In this document: in pieces, positions 21,190 through 30,797 of the stretch
How the letters are laid out: every line of letters starts with the position of its first letter
How positions within the stretch are numbered: the stretch's first letter is position 1
The notes under the pieces: generated by a model
The model's database searches: none
What the model was told of the DNA's origin: nothing
The model's input: only the letters and a program-made list of their open reading frames with translations
Made by a program: the position numbers and the translations under genes
Origin: Serratia sp. FDAARGOS_506
GTDB lineage: Bacteria; Pseudomonadota; Gammaproteobacteria; Enterobacterales; Enterobacteriaceae
Direction of reading: 5' to 3'
DNA length: 64,000 nucleotides
NCBI RefSeq assembly: GCF_003812745.1
Contig: NZ_CP033831.1
Span: forward strand, 3,720,001 to 3,784,000

Positions 21190-23412
21190 ATGAGCATATC
21201 CCAAGTTCCGCTTTCGCGGCGGCGGTTTATCGTCGGCGCCGGAGCGTTGGTGATCGGCGCTTATCTGCCGTCCACCGGCGCGCTGGCGCGCTCGAACGCC
21301 CCGGCCGCCTCCGGCGCGGCGGCGTTTGACGCCAACGCCTTCGTCCAGATCGGCGCTGACGGCGTCGTCACCGTGATCAGCAAACACACCGAAGTGGGCC
21401 AGGGGGTCTATACCGGCATGGCGACGTTGGTCGCTGAAGAGCTCGATGCCGACTGGGCGCAGGTACGGGTCGTCGCCGCGCCGGTGGACACCAATATCTA
21501 CAAAAACCTGACCTTCGGATTCCAGGGCACCGGCGGTTCCAGCTCGGTGGCCAATGCCTATGAGCAGATGCGGCGCATGGGCGCCATGGCGCGTGCGCTG
21601 CTGGTGCAGGCCGCCGCGCAGAGTTGGAAAACCTCGGCGCAGGAAATTACCGTGCAGGCGGGCAAGATCCGCCATGCTGCCAGCGGGCGCGAGGCGGGTT
21701 TCGGCGAATTCGCCGCGCTGGCCGCCACGCTGCCGCCGCCCGATCCCGCCAGCCTGACGCTGAAGGATCCGGCCAATTTCACCCTGATCGGCAAAACGCG
21801 CGGCCTGCACCGCGTCGATTCGCTGGCGAAAACCAACGGCAGCGCGCAGTTCTCGCAGGATATCCACGAGCCGGACATGTTGACCGTCACCATCAAGAAA
21901 CCGCCGCGCTTCGGCGGCAAGGTGGCGACCTTCGATGCCGAACGGGCGCTGGCGATACCGGGGGTGGTGGCGGTGAAGCAAATCGCCACCGGCGTGGCGG
22001 TTTACGCTAAAAACACCTGGGCGGCGATCCAGGGGCGGGAGCGGCTGAAGGTGACGTGGGACGACGCGCAGGCCGAACGGCGTAACACCGAGGAAATCTA
22101 CGCTGAATTTCGCCAGGTGGCGCAGAAAACCGGCGTGGTGGCGAAAACCCTCGGTAAGCCGGACGAGGTGTTCGACAAGGCCGACAAGGTGATCGAGGCC
22201 GAATACACCTTCCCGTACGTTGCCCATGCCCCGATGGAGCCGCTGGACGGCTATCTGTTCTGGGACGGCGAGAGCGTCAAGGCGCGTTACGGCTGCCAAA
22301 TCCAAACGCTCGATCACAAGCAACTGTGCGATCTGTTCGAGTTGCCGCCGGACAGGGTGCAGATTGAAACCATTCTGGCGGGCGGCAGCTTCGGTCGGCG
22401 CATCGATTTAGGCAACCCGACGCTGGGGCCGGATCTGGCGGCCGACATGGCGGCGGCGGCCAAGGGCATCGGCCCCGGCCACGGCGTGAAGGTGGTATGG
22501 ACGCGCGAGGACGACATCCGCAACGGCTGGTATCGTCCGATGATCCTGCACCGCCTGCGCGGGGCCATCCGCGGCGGCAAGGTGGTGGGCTGGACCGATA
22601 CCGTGGTCGGCCACTCCTGGACGCGCCACAGCGCGATGGATGCGCTGGTGGTCAACGGCCTCGATCAGATGATGGTCGAGGGCGCCAGCGAGGTGTCATA
22701 TACCTTCGAAGCCTTCCGCTGCGATGCGCACATCGTGCCGGGCAAGGTGCCGACCACCTCGTTGCGGTCGGTGGCCAGCACCCACACCGGCCACGCGGTG
22801 GAGAGCTTTATCGATCAGCTGTTGCAGGAAACCGGGCAGGATCCGGTCGAAGGGCGGCTGGCGCTGATGGGCGATGCGCCGCGCGCGGCGGGCGTGCTGC
22901 GCGCGGTAGCGAAAGCCGCTGACTGGCAGGGCGCGAAAGTGGTGGACGGACGCGCGCGCGGCGTGGGCGTCGCCAAGGCGTTCGATACCTATGTGGCGCA
23001 GGTGGCCGAGGTGTCGATCGGCGAAGGCGGCATCCCGAAAGTGCACAAGGTGTGGTGCGCGGTGGACTGCGGCGTGGCGGTGAACCCCGACGTGATCCGC
23101 GCGCAGATCGAGGGCGGCATCGGCTACGGCCTGAGCATGGCGCTGTACGGCAATATCACGCTGAAAGACGGCGTGGTCGAACAGTCCAACTTCAATAACT
23201 TCCGCCCGCTGCGCATCGATGAGATGCCGGAGATCGAGGTGATCATCGTGCCCTCGAGCGAGAAACCGACCGGCGTGGGCGAGCTGGGGGTGCCGACCAT
23301 CGCCCCGGCGGTCGGCAACGCGCTGGCGCTGCTCGGGCGGCCGCGCACCTCGCTGAGCCTGCCGCTGCATAATCCTACCGCGAACCCGGCGTCTGACCAG
23401 GAGAGAACCTGA
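21190..23412 (+). CDS. Tat-exported molybdenum hydroxylase, large (molybdopterin) subunit
   Basis: A 740-residue protein of the xanthine oxidase family, closest in layout to isoquinoline 1-oxidoreductase beta subunits and membrane aldehyde dehydrogenases. A twin-arginine signal ([17 protein letters not shown], residues 9-25) sends the folded enzyme to the periplasm. Molybdopterin-contact motifs are visible: [29 protein letters not shown] and the C-terminal [13 protein letters not shown] with the expected catalytic Glu. The ATG at 21190 lies nine bases after GGAG. Its stop overlaps the next ATG (TGATG). The substrate is unknown: an aldehyde or N-heterocycle. Confidence 0.9.
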   Translation: MSISQVPLSRRRFIVGAGALVIGAYLPSTGALARSNAPAASGAAAFDANAFVQIGADGVVTVISKHTEVGQGVYTGMATLVAEELDADWAQVRVVAAPVDTNIYKNLTFGFQGTGGSSSVANAYEQMRRMGAMARALLVQAAAQSWKTSAQEITVQAGKIRHAASGREAGFGEFAALAATLPPPDPASLTLKDPANFTLIGKTRGLHRVDSLAKTNGSAQFSQDIHEPDMLTVTIKKPPRFGGKVATFDAERALAIPGVVAVKQIATGVAVYAKNTWAAIQGRERLKVTWDDAQAERRNTEEIYAEFRQVAQKTGVVAKTLGKPDEVFDKADKVIEAEYTFPYVAHAPMEPLDGYLFWDGESVKARYGCQIQTLDHKQLCDLFELPPDRVQIETILAGGSFGRRIDLGNPTLGPDLAADMAAAAKGIGPGHGVKVVWTREDDIRNGWYRPMILHRLRGAIRGGKVVGWTDTVVGHSWTRHSAMDALVVNGLDQMMVEGASEVSYTFEAFRCDAHIVPGKVPTTSLRSVASTHTGHAVESFIDQLLQETGQDPVEGRLALMGDAPRAAGVLRAVAKAADWQGAKVVDGRARGVGVAKAFDTYVAQVAEVSIGEGGIPKVHKVWCAVDCGVAVNPDVIRAQIEGGIGYGLSMALYGNITLKDGVVEQSNFNNFRPLRIDEMPEIEVIIVPSSEKPTGVGELGVPTIAPAVGNALALLGRPRTSLSLPLHNPTANPASDQERT

Positions 23413-23870
23413 TGATTCAATTAACCGTAAACGAGCAGCCGCTGACCTTCGAGGGCGATCCGCACATGCCGCTGCTGTGGTTTTTGCGTGACGAAGCCGG
23501 CCTGACCGGCACCAAGTTCGGCTGCGGCATCGCCATGTGCGGCGCCTGTACCGTGCATCTGGACGGTGTGCCGGTGCGCTCGTGCATGACGCCGGTCTCC
23601 GCCGCCGTCGGCAAAAAAATCACCACCATCGAAGCCGTGGGCGCCACGCCGGAAGGCAAGGCGGTACAGGAAGCCTGGCTTGATCTGGACGTGGTGCAGT
23701 GCGGCTACTGCCAGTCCGGCCAAATCATGAGCGCCAGCGCGCTGCTGGCGCAAAGCAAGAACCCGAGCGATGCGGACATCGACGCGGCGATGGGCGGCAA
23801 CGTTTGCCGCTGCGCCACCTATGTGCGCATTCGCGCCGCCATCCACCAGGCCGCCAAGGCGTTGGGTTAG
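23412..23870 (+). CDS. [2Fe-2S] subunit of the exported molybdenum hydroxylase
   Basis: A 152-residue ferredoxin-type subunit with both expected clusters: [15 protein letters not shown]...C (near residue 36-58) and CGYCQSGQ with CRCATY (near residue 97-135). It has no signal peptide; partners of this kind are normally carried across the membrane bound to the Tat-tagged large subunit. It is translationally coupled to the large subunit by a one-base TGATG overlap and followed 11 bp later by the cytochrome gene. Confidence 0.92.
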   Translation: MIQLTVNEQPLTFEGDPHMPLLWFLRDEAGLTGTKFGCGIAMCGACTVHLDGVPVRSCMTPVSAAVGKKITTIEAVGATPEGKAVQEAWLDLDVVQCGYCQSGQIMSASALLAQSKNPSDADIDAAMGGNVCRCATYVRIRAAIHQAAKALG

Positions 23871-23881
23871 GGAGAGATGCG

Positions 23882-25186
23882 ATGAGCAACGCCTTGAAAG
23901 GGCTGTTATGGCTGATTATCGCCGTGGTGGTGTTGGCGGGCGGATACGCGCTGTACACGCTGCTGCGGCCCACCGGCGCAGAGCCTGCGGCGCCGATCGC
24001 CGGGGCGCCGGCCGGCATCACCGATAAACTGGCGCGCGGCGAGTACCTGGCGCGCGCCGCCGACTGCGTGGCGTGCCACACTGCGCCGGGCGGCACGCCG
24101 TATGCCGGCGGCTTCGCCTTCAAGCTGCCGTTCGGCACCATTTACGGCACCAACATCACCGCCGACAAGGAGACCGGCATCGGTAACTGGAGCGACGATC
24201 AGTTCGTGCGCGCGGTGCGTGAGGGTATCGGCCCGCAGGGCAACCTGTATCCGGCGATGCCCTACACCTCGTACACCGAACTGAGCCGCGACGACGTGCT
24301 GGCGATCAAGGATTATCTGTTCAGCCTGCCGCCGGTGAAGCAGGCCAGCCCGCAAAACGATCTGTCGTTCCCGTTCAACCAGCGTTGGGGCATGAAATTC
24401 TGGAACCTGGCGTTCTTCCATGAGCAACGCTTTGCGCCGGATCTCAACAAGGACGAGCAGTGGAACCGCGGCGCCTATCTGGCGACGGCGCTGGGCCACT
24501 GCGGCGAGTGCCACACGCCGCGCAATCTGGGGTTCGGCCTCAACCAGAGCAAGCATCTGAGCGGTGAAGTGGTGCAGGGTTGGTTCGCTGCCAACATCAC
24601 GCCGGATAAGCAGACCGGCATCGGCGGCTGGAGCGACCAGCAGCTGTCGCAATATCTGGCCACCGGCCATGCGCCGGGGCGCAGTAGCGCCGCCGGCCCG
24701 ATGGCGGAAGCGGTGGAAAACAGCCTGCAGTTCCTGACGCCGGAAGACAATCTGGCGCTGGTGAAATACCTGCGCGATATCGAACCGATCGCCGGCGACG
24801 GCGCGGCGGCGGTGAACCTGCAGCCGAAGGGCGCGGGGGTCTCCACGCCGATCCTGCCGGGTGGGCAAGACAGTTCGCTCGGGCGGCGGCTGTTCGCCAA
24901 CGACTGCAGCGGCTGCCACCAGTGGAACGGGCCGGGCCGCCAGAGCGAGTATGCATCGCTGGTGGGCAGCACGGCGGTGAACGATCCGCAGGGGCGCAGC
25001 GTGGTGCAGGCCATCCTGAAGGGGACGAGCATCAGCATCGGCGATCGGCATGAAATGATGCCGGCGTTCGGCAGCGCCTATTCCGATGAGGAAGTGGCGG
25101 CGGTCGCCAACTTCGTGGTCGGCCACTTCGGCGATAAGCAGGGCAAAGTCACCGCCAAACAGGTGGCGGAGCAGCGCAAGCAGTAA
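23882..25186 (+). CDS. Membrane-anchored triheme cytochrome c subunit
   Basis: Electron acceptor subunit linking the exported molybdenum hydroxylase to the respiratory chain. The 434 residues begin with a hydrophobic anchor or uncleaved signal (LLWLIIAVVVLAGGYALYTL) and contain three CxxCH sites at Cys62 (CVACH), Cys207 (CGECH) and Cys342 (CSGCH). The domain order resembles the C-terminal part of NicB, which is fused in that enzyme and separate here. The ATG at 23882 follows GGGAGAG and lies 11 bp after the iron-sulfur gene. Confidence 0.92.
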   Translation: MSNALKGLLWLIIAVVVLAGGYALYTLLRPTGAEPAAPIAGAPAGITDKLARGEYLARAADCVACHTAPGGTPYAGGFAFKLPFGTIYGTNITADKETGIGNWSDDQFVRAVREGIGPQGNLYPAMPYTSYTELSRDDVLAIKDYLFSLPPVKQASPQNDLSFPFNQRWGMKFWNLAFFHEQRFAPDLNKDEQWNRGAYLATALGHCGECHTPRNLGFGLNQSKHLSGEVVQGWFAANITPDKQTGIGGWSDQQLSQYLATGHAPGRSSAAGPMAEAVENSLQFLTPEDNLALVKYLRDIEPIAGDGAAAVNLQPKGAGVSTPILPGGQDSSLGRRLFANDCSGCHQWNGPGRQSEYASLVGSTAVNDPQGRSVVQAILKGTSISIGDRHEMMPAFGSAYSDEEVAAVANFVVGHFGDKQGKVTAKQVAEQRKQ

Positions 25187-25193
25187 AACGAAA

Positions 25194-25224
25194 AGGCGCG
25201 CGGGCCGGCTTAGCCTGCGCGCTT
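25194..25224. terminator. Bidirectional terminator between cytochrome and LysR genes
   Basis: A ten-pair stem with one G-T pair (GCGCGCGGGC at 25196-25205 with GCCTGCGCGC at 25213-25222) flanked by AAAA on the left and TTC on the right. It lies between two convergent genes and includes the LysR stop codon. Confidence 0.6.
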
Positions 25225-26121
25225 CTCGACCAGAAAGTCCAGCAGCGCCCTGATCTTGGAAGACATGTGCTCACGGGAGGGGATATACAGGTAGAAGCCG
25301 GGAAACGGCTGCGACCAGGGCTGCAGGATCCGCACCAGTTCACCGCGTTCCACCTGCGCCTTCACGGCGAAATCAAAGTGCTGAATAATGCCGACATGCT
25401 GCAACGCGGCGCGGATCATGCCGTCGTCGTCGTTGGTGATCATGCTGCCTTGCGGCTCGACGGAAAAGGTATGGCGCGCGTGCCGCTCAAGGGTGGAAAA
25501 CTCCCATTGATAAATGGCGCCGCTGGTTGCGTGGCGAAAAGCGATGCAGTTGTGGTTGACCAGATCCGCCGGCGTGGCGGGCGTGCCGTAACGGCTGAGG
25601 TATTGCGGCGTGGCCACCGCCACCAGTTCCACCTGCGGGGTGATGGGGATCGCCACCATATGCTCGGCGAGGCTTTCACCCAGCCGCACGCCGGCGTCGT
25701 AGCCTTCGGAAATGATGCTGGCCATGCCGTCGTCCATCACCAGCTCAAGCTTCAACCTGGGGTAGCGCGCCAGGAATTCGCCGATATGCGGTTCAATAAA
25801 GTGCTTGGCGGCCGTGCGCGAGGCGTTTATCCGCAGCAGCCCCGCCGGCTCGTGGCGGCTCTCTTCCAACGTGCCGACGGCGTGTTCGATCGCGTTGAGG
25901 GCGGGCGCCAGAGCCTCGAGCAGACGTTGCCCTTCCTCCGTGAGCGACATATCGCGGGTGGTGCGGTTGAGCAGCTTGAGGTTCAGCTGTTTTTCCAGCG
26001 CCTTTAGATTTTGCGACAGGGCGGCGCGGGAAACGCCCATTTGGGCCGCCGCTTTGGTAAAGCTGCGGTGCTGCGCGATATGCGCGAACCATGCCAGTGA
26101 GGGAAGCAGGGAAGGATCCAT
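25210..26121 (-). CDS. LysR-family transcriptional regulator
   Basis: A 303-residue LTTR with N-terminal HTH (SLAWFAHIAQHRSFTKAAA; SRAALSQNLKALE) and effector domain. The ATG at 26121 was chosen over one five codons upstream (26136) because a GGAG lies eight bases before it. It is divergent from an alpha/beta hydrolase gene (148 bp), the probable target. Confidence 0.87.
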   Translation of the reverse strand: MDPSLLPSLAWFAHIAQHRSFTKAAAQMGVSRAALSQNLKALEKQLNLKLLNRTTRDMSLTEEGQRLLEALAPALNAIEHAVGTLEESRHEPAGLLRINASRTAAKHFIEPHIGEFLARYPRLKLELVMDDGMASIISEGYDAGVRLGESLAEHMVAIPITPQVELVAVATPQYLSRYGTPATPADLVNHNCIAFRHATSGAIYQWEFSTLERHARHTFSVEPQGSMITNDDDGMIRAALQHVGIIQHFDFAVKAQVERGELVRILQPWSQPFPGFYLYIPSREHMSSKIRALLDFLVEKRAG

Positions 26122-26269
26122 CGATGCGCTCCGCATTGTAAATTACAGCTTAACACTGTAGTTCATTCCCTGTGCTTCTCAAATAACAATACGGCGTCTA
26201 AAGTGAACCCTATCCCAGCGGAAGCGATGCCGAGCGCGTTTCCCGAGCCAGCAACCCTGTGAGGAACTC

Positions 26270-27193
26270 ATGATGAAAACGGTCAAAATCAAGCGTCAGT
26301 ATTGGGACATCGCGGCGGATCTTCATTTCCCGCCGGATTTCGACGAGCGGAAAAAGTACCCGGCGATCATCAGCGCCCACCCGATCGGCAGCTGCAAAGA
26401 GCAGACCTCGGGCAATGTCTATGGCGCGGCGCTGGCGAAAGCCGGTTTTGTGGTCATCGCGTTCGACGCCAGCTTCCAGGGCGAGAGCGGCGGCGAACCG
26501 CGCTTTATCGAAGATCCCGCTCAGCGCGTGGAAGATTTTCGCGTCGTGACCGATTATCTGGTGACGCTGGACTACGTTGACGACCAGCGTATCGGCGTGC
26601 TCGGCATCTGCGGCGGCGGCGGTTACGCCATCAACGCTACGATGACGGAGCGGCGCATCAAAGCGGTGGCGACCATCACCGGCGCCAACTATGGCCGGGT
26701 GATGCGCGAGGGCGTGTTGGCCAATGGCGATCCCGTGGCTTTCCTGGAGGATATTGCCCGGCAGCGTACCGCAGAGGCGCGCGGCGCGGCGTTGCGCGTG
26801 GACGTAGGCCTGTACCCGAGCGTTGAGGCGGCGCAACAAGACGGTGCCGATATCGATCTGCGCGAGGCGACGGAATACTACCGGACGGCGCGCGGCGAGA
26901 AGCCGAACGGCGCAAACAAGACGCTGTATTCCCATAACGCGGTGGCCGTGGGTTGGGACGCGTTCCACCTGGCGGAAGTGCTGCTGACCCAGCCGCTGTT
27001 GGTGATCGTCGGCAGCAAACCCGGCCTGTTCGGCGCGTTGCGCGACGGCTATGAGATCGTGCGCCGCGCCAAATCGCAGCACAAAGAGCTGGTGGTGGTA
27101 GAAGGCTGGTCGCATTACGATCTCTACGACAAACCGGAGCCGGTAGCCCAGGCGCTGGAGAAGCTGGTGCCGTTCTTTAACGCCACGCTGTAA
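26270..27193 (+). CDS. Alpha/beta hydrolase with Cys nucleophile elbow (YcjY/dienelactone-hydrolase-like)
   Basis: A 307-residue cytoplasmic alpha/beta hydrolase. The nucleophile elbow reads GICGG with Cys114 in place of the common Ser, as in dienelactone hydrolases and YcjY-like proteins. The likely acid and His are in the C-terminal third (SHYDLYDKPE carries the His). A GAGGA site precedes the ATG. Regulation by the divergent LysR gene is likely; substrate unknown. Confidence 0.82.
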   Translation: MMKTVKIKRQYWDIAADLHFPPDFDERKKYPAIISAHPIGSCKEQTSGNVYGAALAKAGFVVIAFDASFQGESGGEPRFIEDPAQRVEDFRVVTDYLVTLDYVDDQRIGVLGICGGGGYAINATMTERRIKAVATITGANYGRVMREGVLANGDPVAFLEDIARQRTAEARGAALRVDVGLYPSVEAAQQDGADIDLREATEYYRTARGEKPNGANKTLYSHNAVAVGWDAFHLAEVLLTQPLLVIVGSKPGLFGALRDGYEIVRRAKSQHKELVVVEGWSHYDLYDKPEPVAQALEKLVPFFNATL

Positions 27194-27205
27194 GCGCAGG
27201 CCGGA

Positions 27206-27228
27206 GGCGAGGGTGTTTCTCCCTCGCC
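27206..27228. terminator. Hairpin between hydrolase and bicupin genes
   Basis: Perfect 8-bp stem GGCGAGGG-TGTTTCT-CCCTCGCC between convergent genes. No clear T tract follows on either strand, so termination strength is uncertain. Confidence 0.45.
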
Positions 27229-27234
27229 GTGGCG

Positions 27235-28404
27235 TCAGCGGCTGCGCCGTGACATGACCCGCTTGTCTTTCGGCCGATCCTGCCAGTCTTCCATCTGATT
27301 GTTGAAGTTGTCCGCCAGCAGGTAGGCCGGGGTTTTCGCCAGCCAGTCGGACAACGAAATATCCTGATAAATGCCGTTGTCCATTACGATCAGCACCTTC
27401 AAATCCTCATCGCCGATGTTCTCGATGTAATGGCCGAAGCCCTGCGGCACGTACCCGACGTCCGAAGGGGCGTACTCTTCCGTTTGCGCGTGGCCGTGTG
27501 AGCTGAACACCGTCATACGGCCTTGGCCGGCAATATAGTATTGCCATTCGTTGGCGTTCGGGTGCCAGTGCAATTCCCGGATTGCGCCGGGTTTAACGAT
27601 CTCGATGATACCGGTCATGGTGGTGGAGATGGGGAATTCTTTCGACGACACCAAATGAACGCTGCCGGCGTCATTTTCAAAGAACGGCTTCTGCTTCATT
27701 AATTCATAACGGTGAGTCAGCGGGGCGTTATTTAATCCGCCGTCGTTTTTCGGTAATGGTAAGGCGGGCGGAACGGCGCCGCCAACAATATAGGCCTCAC
27801 CCTGTTTGGCCTTGGAAAATACCGCCGCCGGCATGTCGACGCTTTTTTCCAATACCTCTTTCGGCATATGCGCCACCCAATCGGTGATGCTGAAAGTGCC
27901 GAATTCGGAGAAATGCCCGTTATCGAACGCCAGAATAAAATGCGCGCCGTCCGCCAGGGCCTGAATGGAATGGCCATAGCCTTTCGGGAAATACCACACG
28001 TCGCCGGGCCCGAAGTCCGCCACTTCGCATTTTCCTTCGGGATCGAGGATGGTGATGCGCGCATGGCCTTCCAGCATAAACGCCCATTCGGCGGCGATGG
28101 CGTGCCAGTGCAGCTCGCGCACGCCGCCCGGCTCCAGCGTCATGTCGACGCCTGCCACGCCTTCGGAGATCGGAAACTGCTCAACGGTGGCCTCGCGTGC
28201 CCAGCCGCTGGGCAGGCTGCGTTTCTTGCTGTCGGTGAATTTGTACTTATAGAGATGCTGCGCATTGGCAGGCGGCTGATAGCTGCTGGGGGGCACGATA
28301 TTGCGATGGTCGTCGGCAGCGGCATTTTTTGCGATGCCGCCGATCATGCCGGCGGCCGCCGCGCTGACAGCGGAGACTTTCAATATGTCACGACGCGATA
28401 GCAT
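27235..28404 (-). CDS. Tat-exported bicupin, oxalate-decarboxylase-like
   Basis: Probably splits oxalate to formate and CO2 using Mn. The 389-residue precursor starts with a Tat signal (LSRRDILKVSAVSAAAAG), indicating export as a folded protein. Both cupin metal sites are intact: His99/His101/Glu106/His145 and His279/His281/Glu286/His325 (HWHPNANEWQYY). The active-site lid reads SEFGT (Glu167) where Bacillus OxdC has SENST, so the catalytic Glu is kept but its neighbours differ. The ATG at 28404 follows TTGGAG; a longer in-frame reading to 28488 lacks the Tat layout. Oxalate oxidase activity is an alternative. Confidence 0.86.
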   Translation of the reverse strand: MLSRRDILKVSAVSAAAAGMIGGIAKNAAADDHRNIVPPSSYQPPANAQHLYKYKFTDSKKRSLPSGWAREATVEQFPISEGVAGVDMTLEPGGVRELHWHAIAAEWAFMLEGHARITILDPEGKCEVADFGPGDVWYFPKGYGHSIQALADGAHFILAFDNGHFSEFGTFSITDWVAHMPKEVLEKSVDMPAAVFSKAKQGEAYIVGGAVPPALPLPKNDGGLNNAPLTHRYELMKQKPFFENDAGSVHLVSSKEFPISTTMTGIIEIVKPGAIRELHWHPNANEWQYYIAGQGRMTVFSSHGHAQTEEYAPSDVGYVPQGFGHYIENIGDEDLKVLIVMDNGIYQDISLSDWLAKTPAYLLADNFNNQMEDWQDRPKDKRVMSRRSR

Positions 28405-28693
28405 AACGTTTTCTCCAATATAAAATCTTGCGTCTAAAGAGGCCGGCGCAGGGAAGGCATAATTGCCCTTGAAAGGTATTTTTGTCATCGGCGGGACTAG
28501 GCAATGACAGTTAAATCCTAGCGGCTGGAAAATATTGGGTAGGCGTTTATTTGTTTGCGTTTGTTACTAAGTGAGAGCGGGTTTAATTAATCCCTGGGAA
28601 GTTGAATAGTCATTGTTTGGAATTAATTTTAATCGCCGATAGGATTAAATAGATAATAAACGAACGTCATTTTTTATTGGCCGTTCGGGCTAT
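28405..28693. promoter_or_regulatory. AT-rich gap upstream of the bicupin gene
   Basis: A 289-bp AT-rich spacer between the LysR stop and the bicupin start, both on the minus strand. It contains a 7-bp inverted repeat, TTTAATC-N8-GATTAAA (28628-28649). It should carry the bicupin promoter; no recognisable sigma-70 pair was pinned down and no gene is seen in it. Confidence 0.4.
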
Positions 28694-29605
28694 TTATGTC
28701 TGGCCCACGGTCTCCTGCACCAGTTGGCGAAAGCGTTCGACGATTGGCGAAGCCGGACTGTGGCGCAGCGCCAGGTAGAGCGGGGCGCTGAGCTGCGCTT
28801 CTTCGGGGAGGGGGCGGTAGACGATGCCATCGCCGCCCAGCCGCCGCATCGAGCCGGGCACGATTGACAGCCCCAGCCCGGCGCCGACCAGGCTGAGGGT
28901 TGCCGGCAGGCGCGGCGCTTCCTGCACGATGCGCGGGCTGAAGCCGGCACGGTGGCAGGCGGCCAGGATGGCGTCGTACAGCCCCTGGCCGGCCGGGCGG
29001 CGATAGAGAATAAACGCCTCGTGCGCCAGTTCGGCCAACGGCAGCGGCTGCTGCGTTTCTTGCGCCAGCCGGTGGCCCAGCGGCAGGGCAACGATCATCG
29101 GCTCGCTGAGCACCGGCTCTACGCTCAGGCCGGGAATGCCGCTGGCTGGTGAGCGCACGAAGGCGGCGTCGAGGCGCTGTTCCAGCAACGCCTCCATCAG
29201 TTCGCCGCTGCCGGCTTCTTCCAGCTGGGTGGTGATGCCCGGCAGGATGTCGCGGTAGCGGCGCAGCAGGTTGGGCACGAACGGATGCAGCGCGGCGGAA
29301 CTGGTGAAGCCGATGGCGATGTGCCCCTGCTCGCCGCGCGCGGCGCGCTGCACCGCTTCGCGCAGGCTTTCGGCGCGCGCCAGCAGGGCGCGTGCTTCTT
29401 CGAACAGCACGCCACCCGCTTCGGTGACGCGCACGCCGCGCGGCAGGCGCTGCAACAAGGTTACGCCCAGTTCATCTTCCAGCCCCTGCAGCAGGCGGGT
29501 CAGCGGCGGCTGCTGGATAAACAGCCGCTCGGCAGCGCGGGTGATATTGCCTTCTTCCACCACGGTGACGAATGCCCGCAGGCGACGCAGTTCGATCATA
29601 GCCAT
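28694..29605 (-). CDS. LysR-family transcriptional regulator beside the chromate transporter
   Basis: A 303-residue LTTR with an HTH near residues 4-62 (ELRRLRAFVTVVEEGNITRAA) and the QQPPLTRLLQGLEDELG recognition region typical of the CbbR/BenM-like branch. It is divergent from the two chromate transporter genes, 103 bp apart, and probably regulates them. It could also read through to the downstream bicupin gene, but the 289-bp gap argues against this. Confidence 0.87.
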   Translation of the reverse strand: MAMIELRRLRAFVTVVEEGNITRAAERLFIQQPPLTRLLQGLEDELGVTLLQRLPRGVRVTEAGGVLFEEARALLARAESLREAVQRAARGEQGHIAIGFTSSAALHPFVPNLLRRYRDILPGITTQLEEAGSGELMEALLEQRLDAAFVRSPASGIPGLSVEPVLSEPMIVALPLGHRLAQETQQPLPLAELAHEAFILYRRPAGQGLYDAILAACHRAGFSPRIVQEAPRLPATLSLVGAGLGLSIVPGSMRRLGGDGIVYRPLPEEAQLSAPLYLALRHSPASPIVERFRQLVQETVGQT

Positions 29606-29708
29606 ACCTCAAAGGTATCTTTAGTTGTTCCGGAATGCATTAGACATCATGGCACGGCGGCGCGCATGATACCAGACATCAAAACAAGCGATATGGAACG
29701 GCAATGTC

Positions 29709-30275
29709 ATGTCAGATATCAATACGTTAAAACCACACCCGGCGGCAGCGCCGGGCAACGCGGAGCTGTTTATGGGCTTTTTGTGGCTGGGGCTGATTGG
29801 CTTCGGCGGCGTGCTGCCGCTGGCGCGCAGCATGTTGGTGGAGCGCCGGCGCTGGCTGAGCGGCGAACAGTTCACCGAGCTGCTCGGGCTGTGCCAGTTT
29901 CTGCCCGGCGGCAACGTGATCAACCTGTCAGTGGCGGTGGGCATGGAATTTCGCGGGCTGCGCGGCGCGCTGTGCGCCTTGCTGGGCCTCATCAGCGCGC
30001 CGACGGCGATCGTGGTGGGATTAGGCGTGGTTTACGCCCGCTTCCAAAACGATCCGCATGTACAGCATGTGTTCGCCGGGCTGGCCGCCGCCGCTGCCGG
30101 GCTGCTGCTCTCGACCGGGATCAAAATGCTGCTGCCGCTGCGCAGTAAATGGCCGGCACTGGCGATAGTCGGGCTGGCGCTGATCGCTATCGCCTGGCTG
30201 CGCCTGCCGCTGTTGCCGACCATGTTGGTGCTGGCGCCGCTGAGCATTCTGCTGATGTGGCGGTGGCCGTCATGA
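29709..30275 (+). CDS. Chromate transporter, N-terminal-type half (short-chain CHR)
   Basis: A 188-residue membrane protein of the CHR family. The conserved opening ELFMGFLWLGLIGFGGVLP and the LCQFLPGGNVINLSV motif (the PGP-like region of this half) are visible, with about five or six hydrophobic helices. Short-chain CHR proteins act as pairs of homologous halves. The stop overlaps the next start as ATGA. Chromate or sulfate-like anion transport is family inference. Confidence 0.88.
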   Translation: MSDINTLKPHPAAAPGNAELFMGFLWLGLIGFGGVLPLARSMLVERRRWLSGEQFTELLGLCQFLPGGNVINLSVAVGMEFRGLRGALCALLGLISAPTAIVVGLGVVYARFQNDPHVQHVFAGLAAAAAGLLLSTGIKMLLPLRSKWPALAIVGLALIAIAWLRLPLLPTMLVLAPLSILLMWRWPS

Positions 30276-30793
30276 GCGGGGTGTTGATTGCGCTGGCGCT
30301 GATCTTCACCGAGCTCTCTCTGCTGGCGTTTGGTGGCGGCATGACCATTCTGCCGGAGATGCAGCGGCAGGTGGTAGAGGTGCATCAATGGATGAGCGCC
30401 CAGGAGTTCAGCGCGCTGTTCGCCATGGCGCAGGCCGCGCCGGGACCGAACATGATGATCGTGCCGCTGGTCGGTTGGCACGTGGCCGGCTGGGCGGGGC
30501 TGCTGGTTTCTTCTATCGCCAAGTTCGGGCCGTCTTCCATCGTCACGCTGCTGGTGATGGGCGCCTGGCGACGCTTTAAGGATCGCCCGTGGCGCCGCAT
30601 CGTGCAGGCCGGGCTGGTGCCGCTGACCGTAGGGCTGGTGGCGGCCAGCGGCATCTTGATCGCCGAGGCTTCCGCACCCAGCTGGCGGCTGGCGGCGATC
30701 GTGGCGCTGGCGACGGGATTGAGCATGAGCAAGCGCCTCCATCCTCTGTGGGTGCTGGCGGGCGGCGCGCTGCTCGGGTTGCTGTTCGCCTGA
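30272..30793 (+). CDS. Chromate transporter, C-terminal-type half (short-chain CHR)
   Basis: A 173-residue partner of the preceding gene. It shows FTELSLLAFGGGMTILPEM and FAMAQAAPGPNMM, the second-half signatures of CHR proteins. The ATGA overlap with the upstream gene indicates translational coupling and a heteromeric transporter. It ends five bases before the convergent inhibitor gene. Confidence 0.88.
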   Translation: MSGVLIALALIFTELSLLAFGGGMTILPEMQRQVVEVHQWMSAQEFSALFAMAQAAPGPNMMIVPLVGWHVAGWAGLLVSSIAKFGPSSIVTLLVMGAWRRFKDRPWRRIVQAGLVPLTVGLVAASGILIAEASAPSWRLAAIVALATGLSMSKRLHPLWVLAGGALLGLLFA

Positions 30794-30797
30794 AGGG

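Noticed and set aside
28628-28649. TTTAATC-N8-GATTAAA as LysR terminator
   Set aside because: AT-only stem without a following T tract; kept only as a possible operator within the gap entry.
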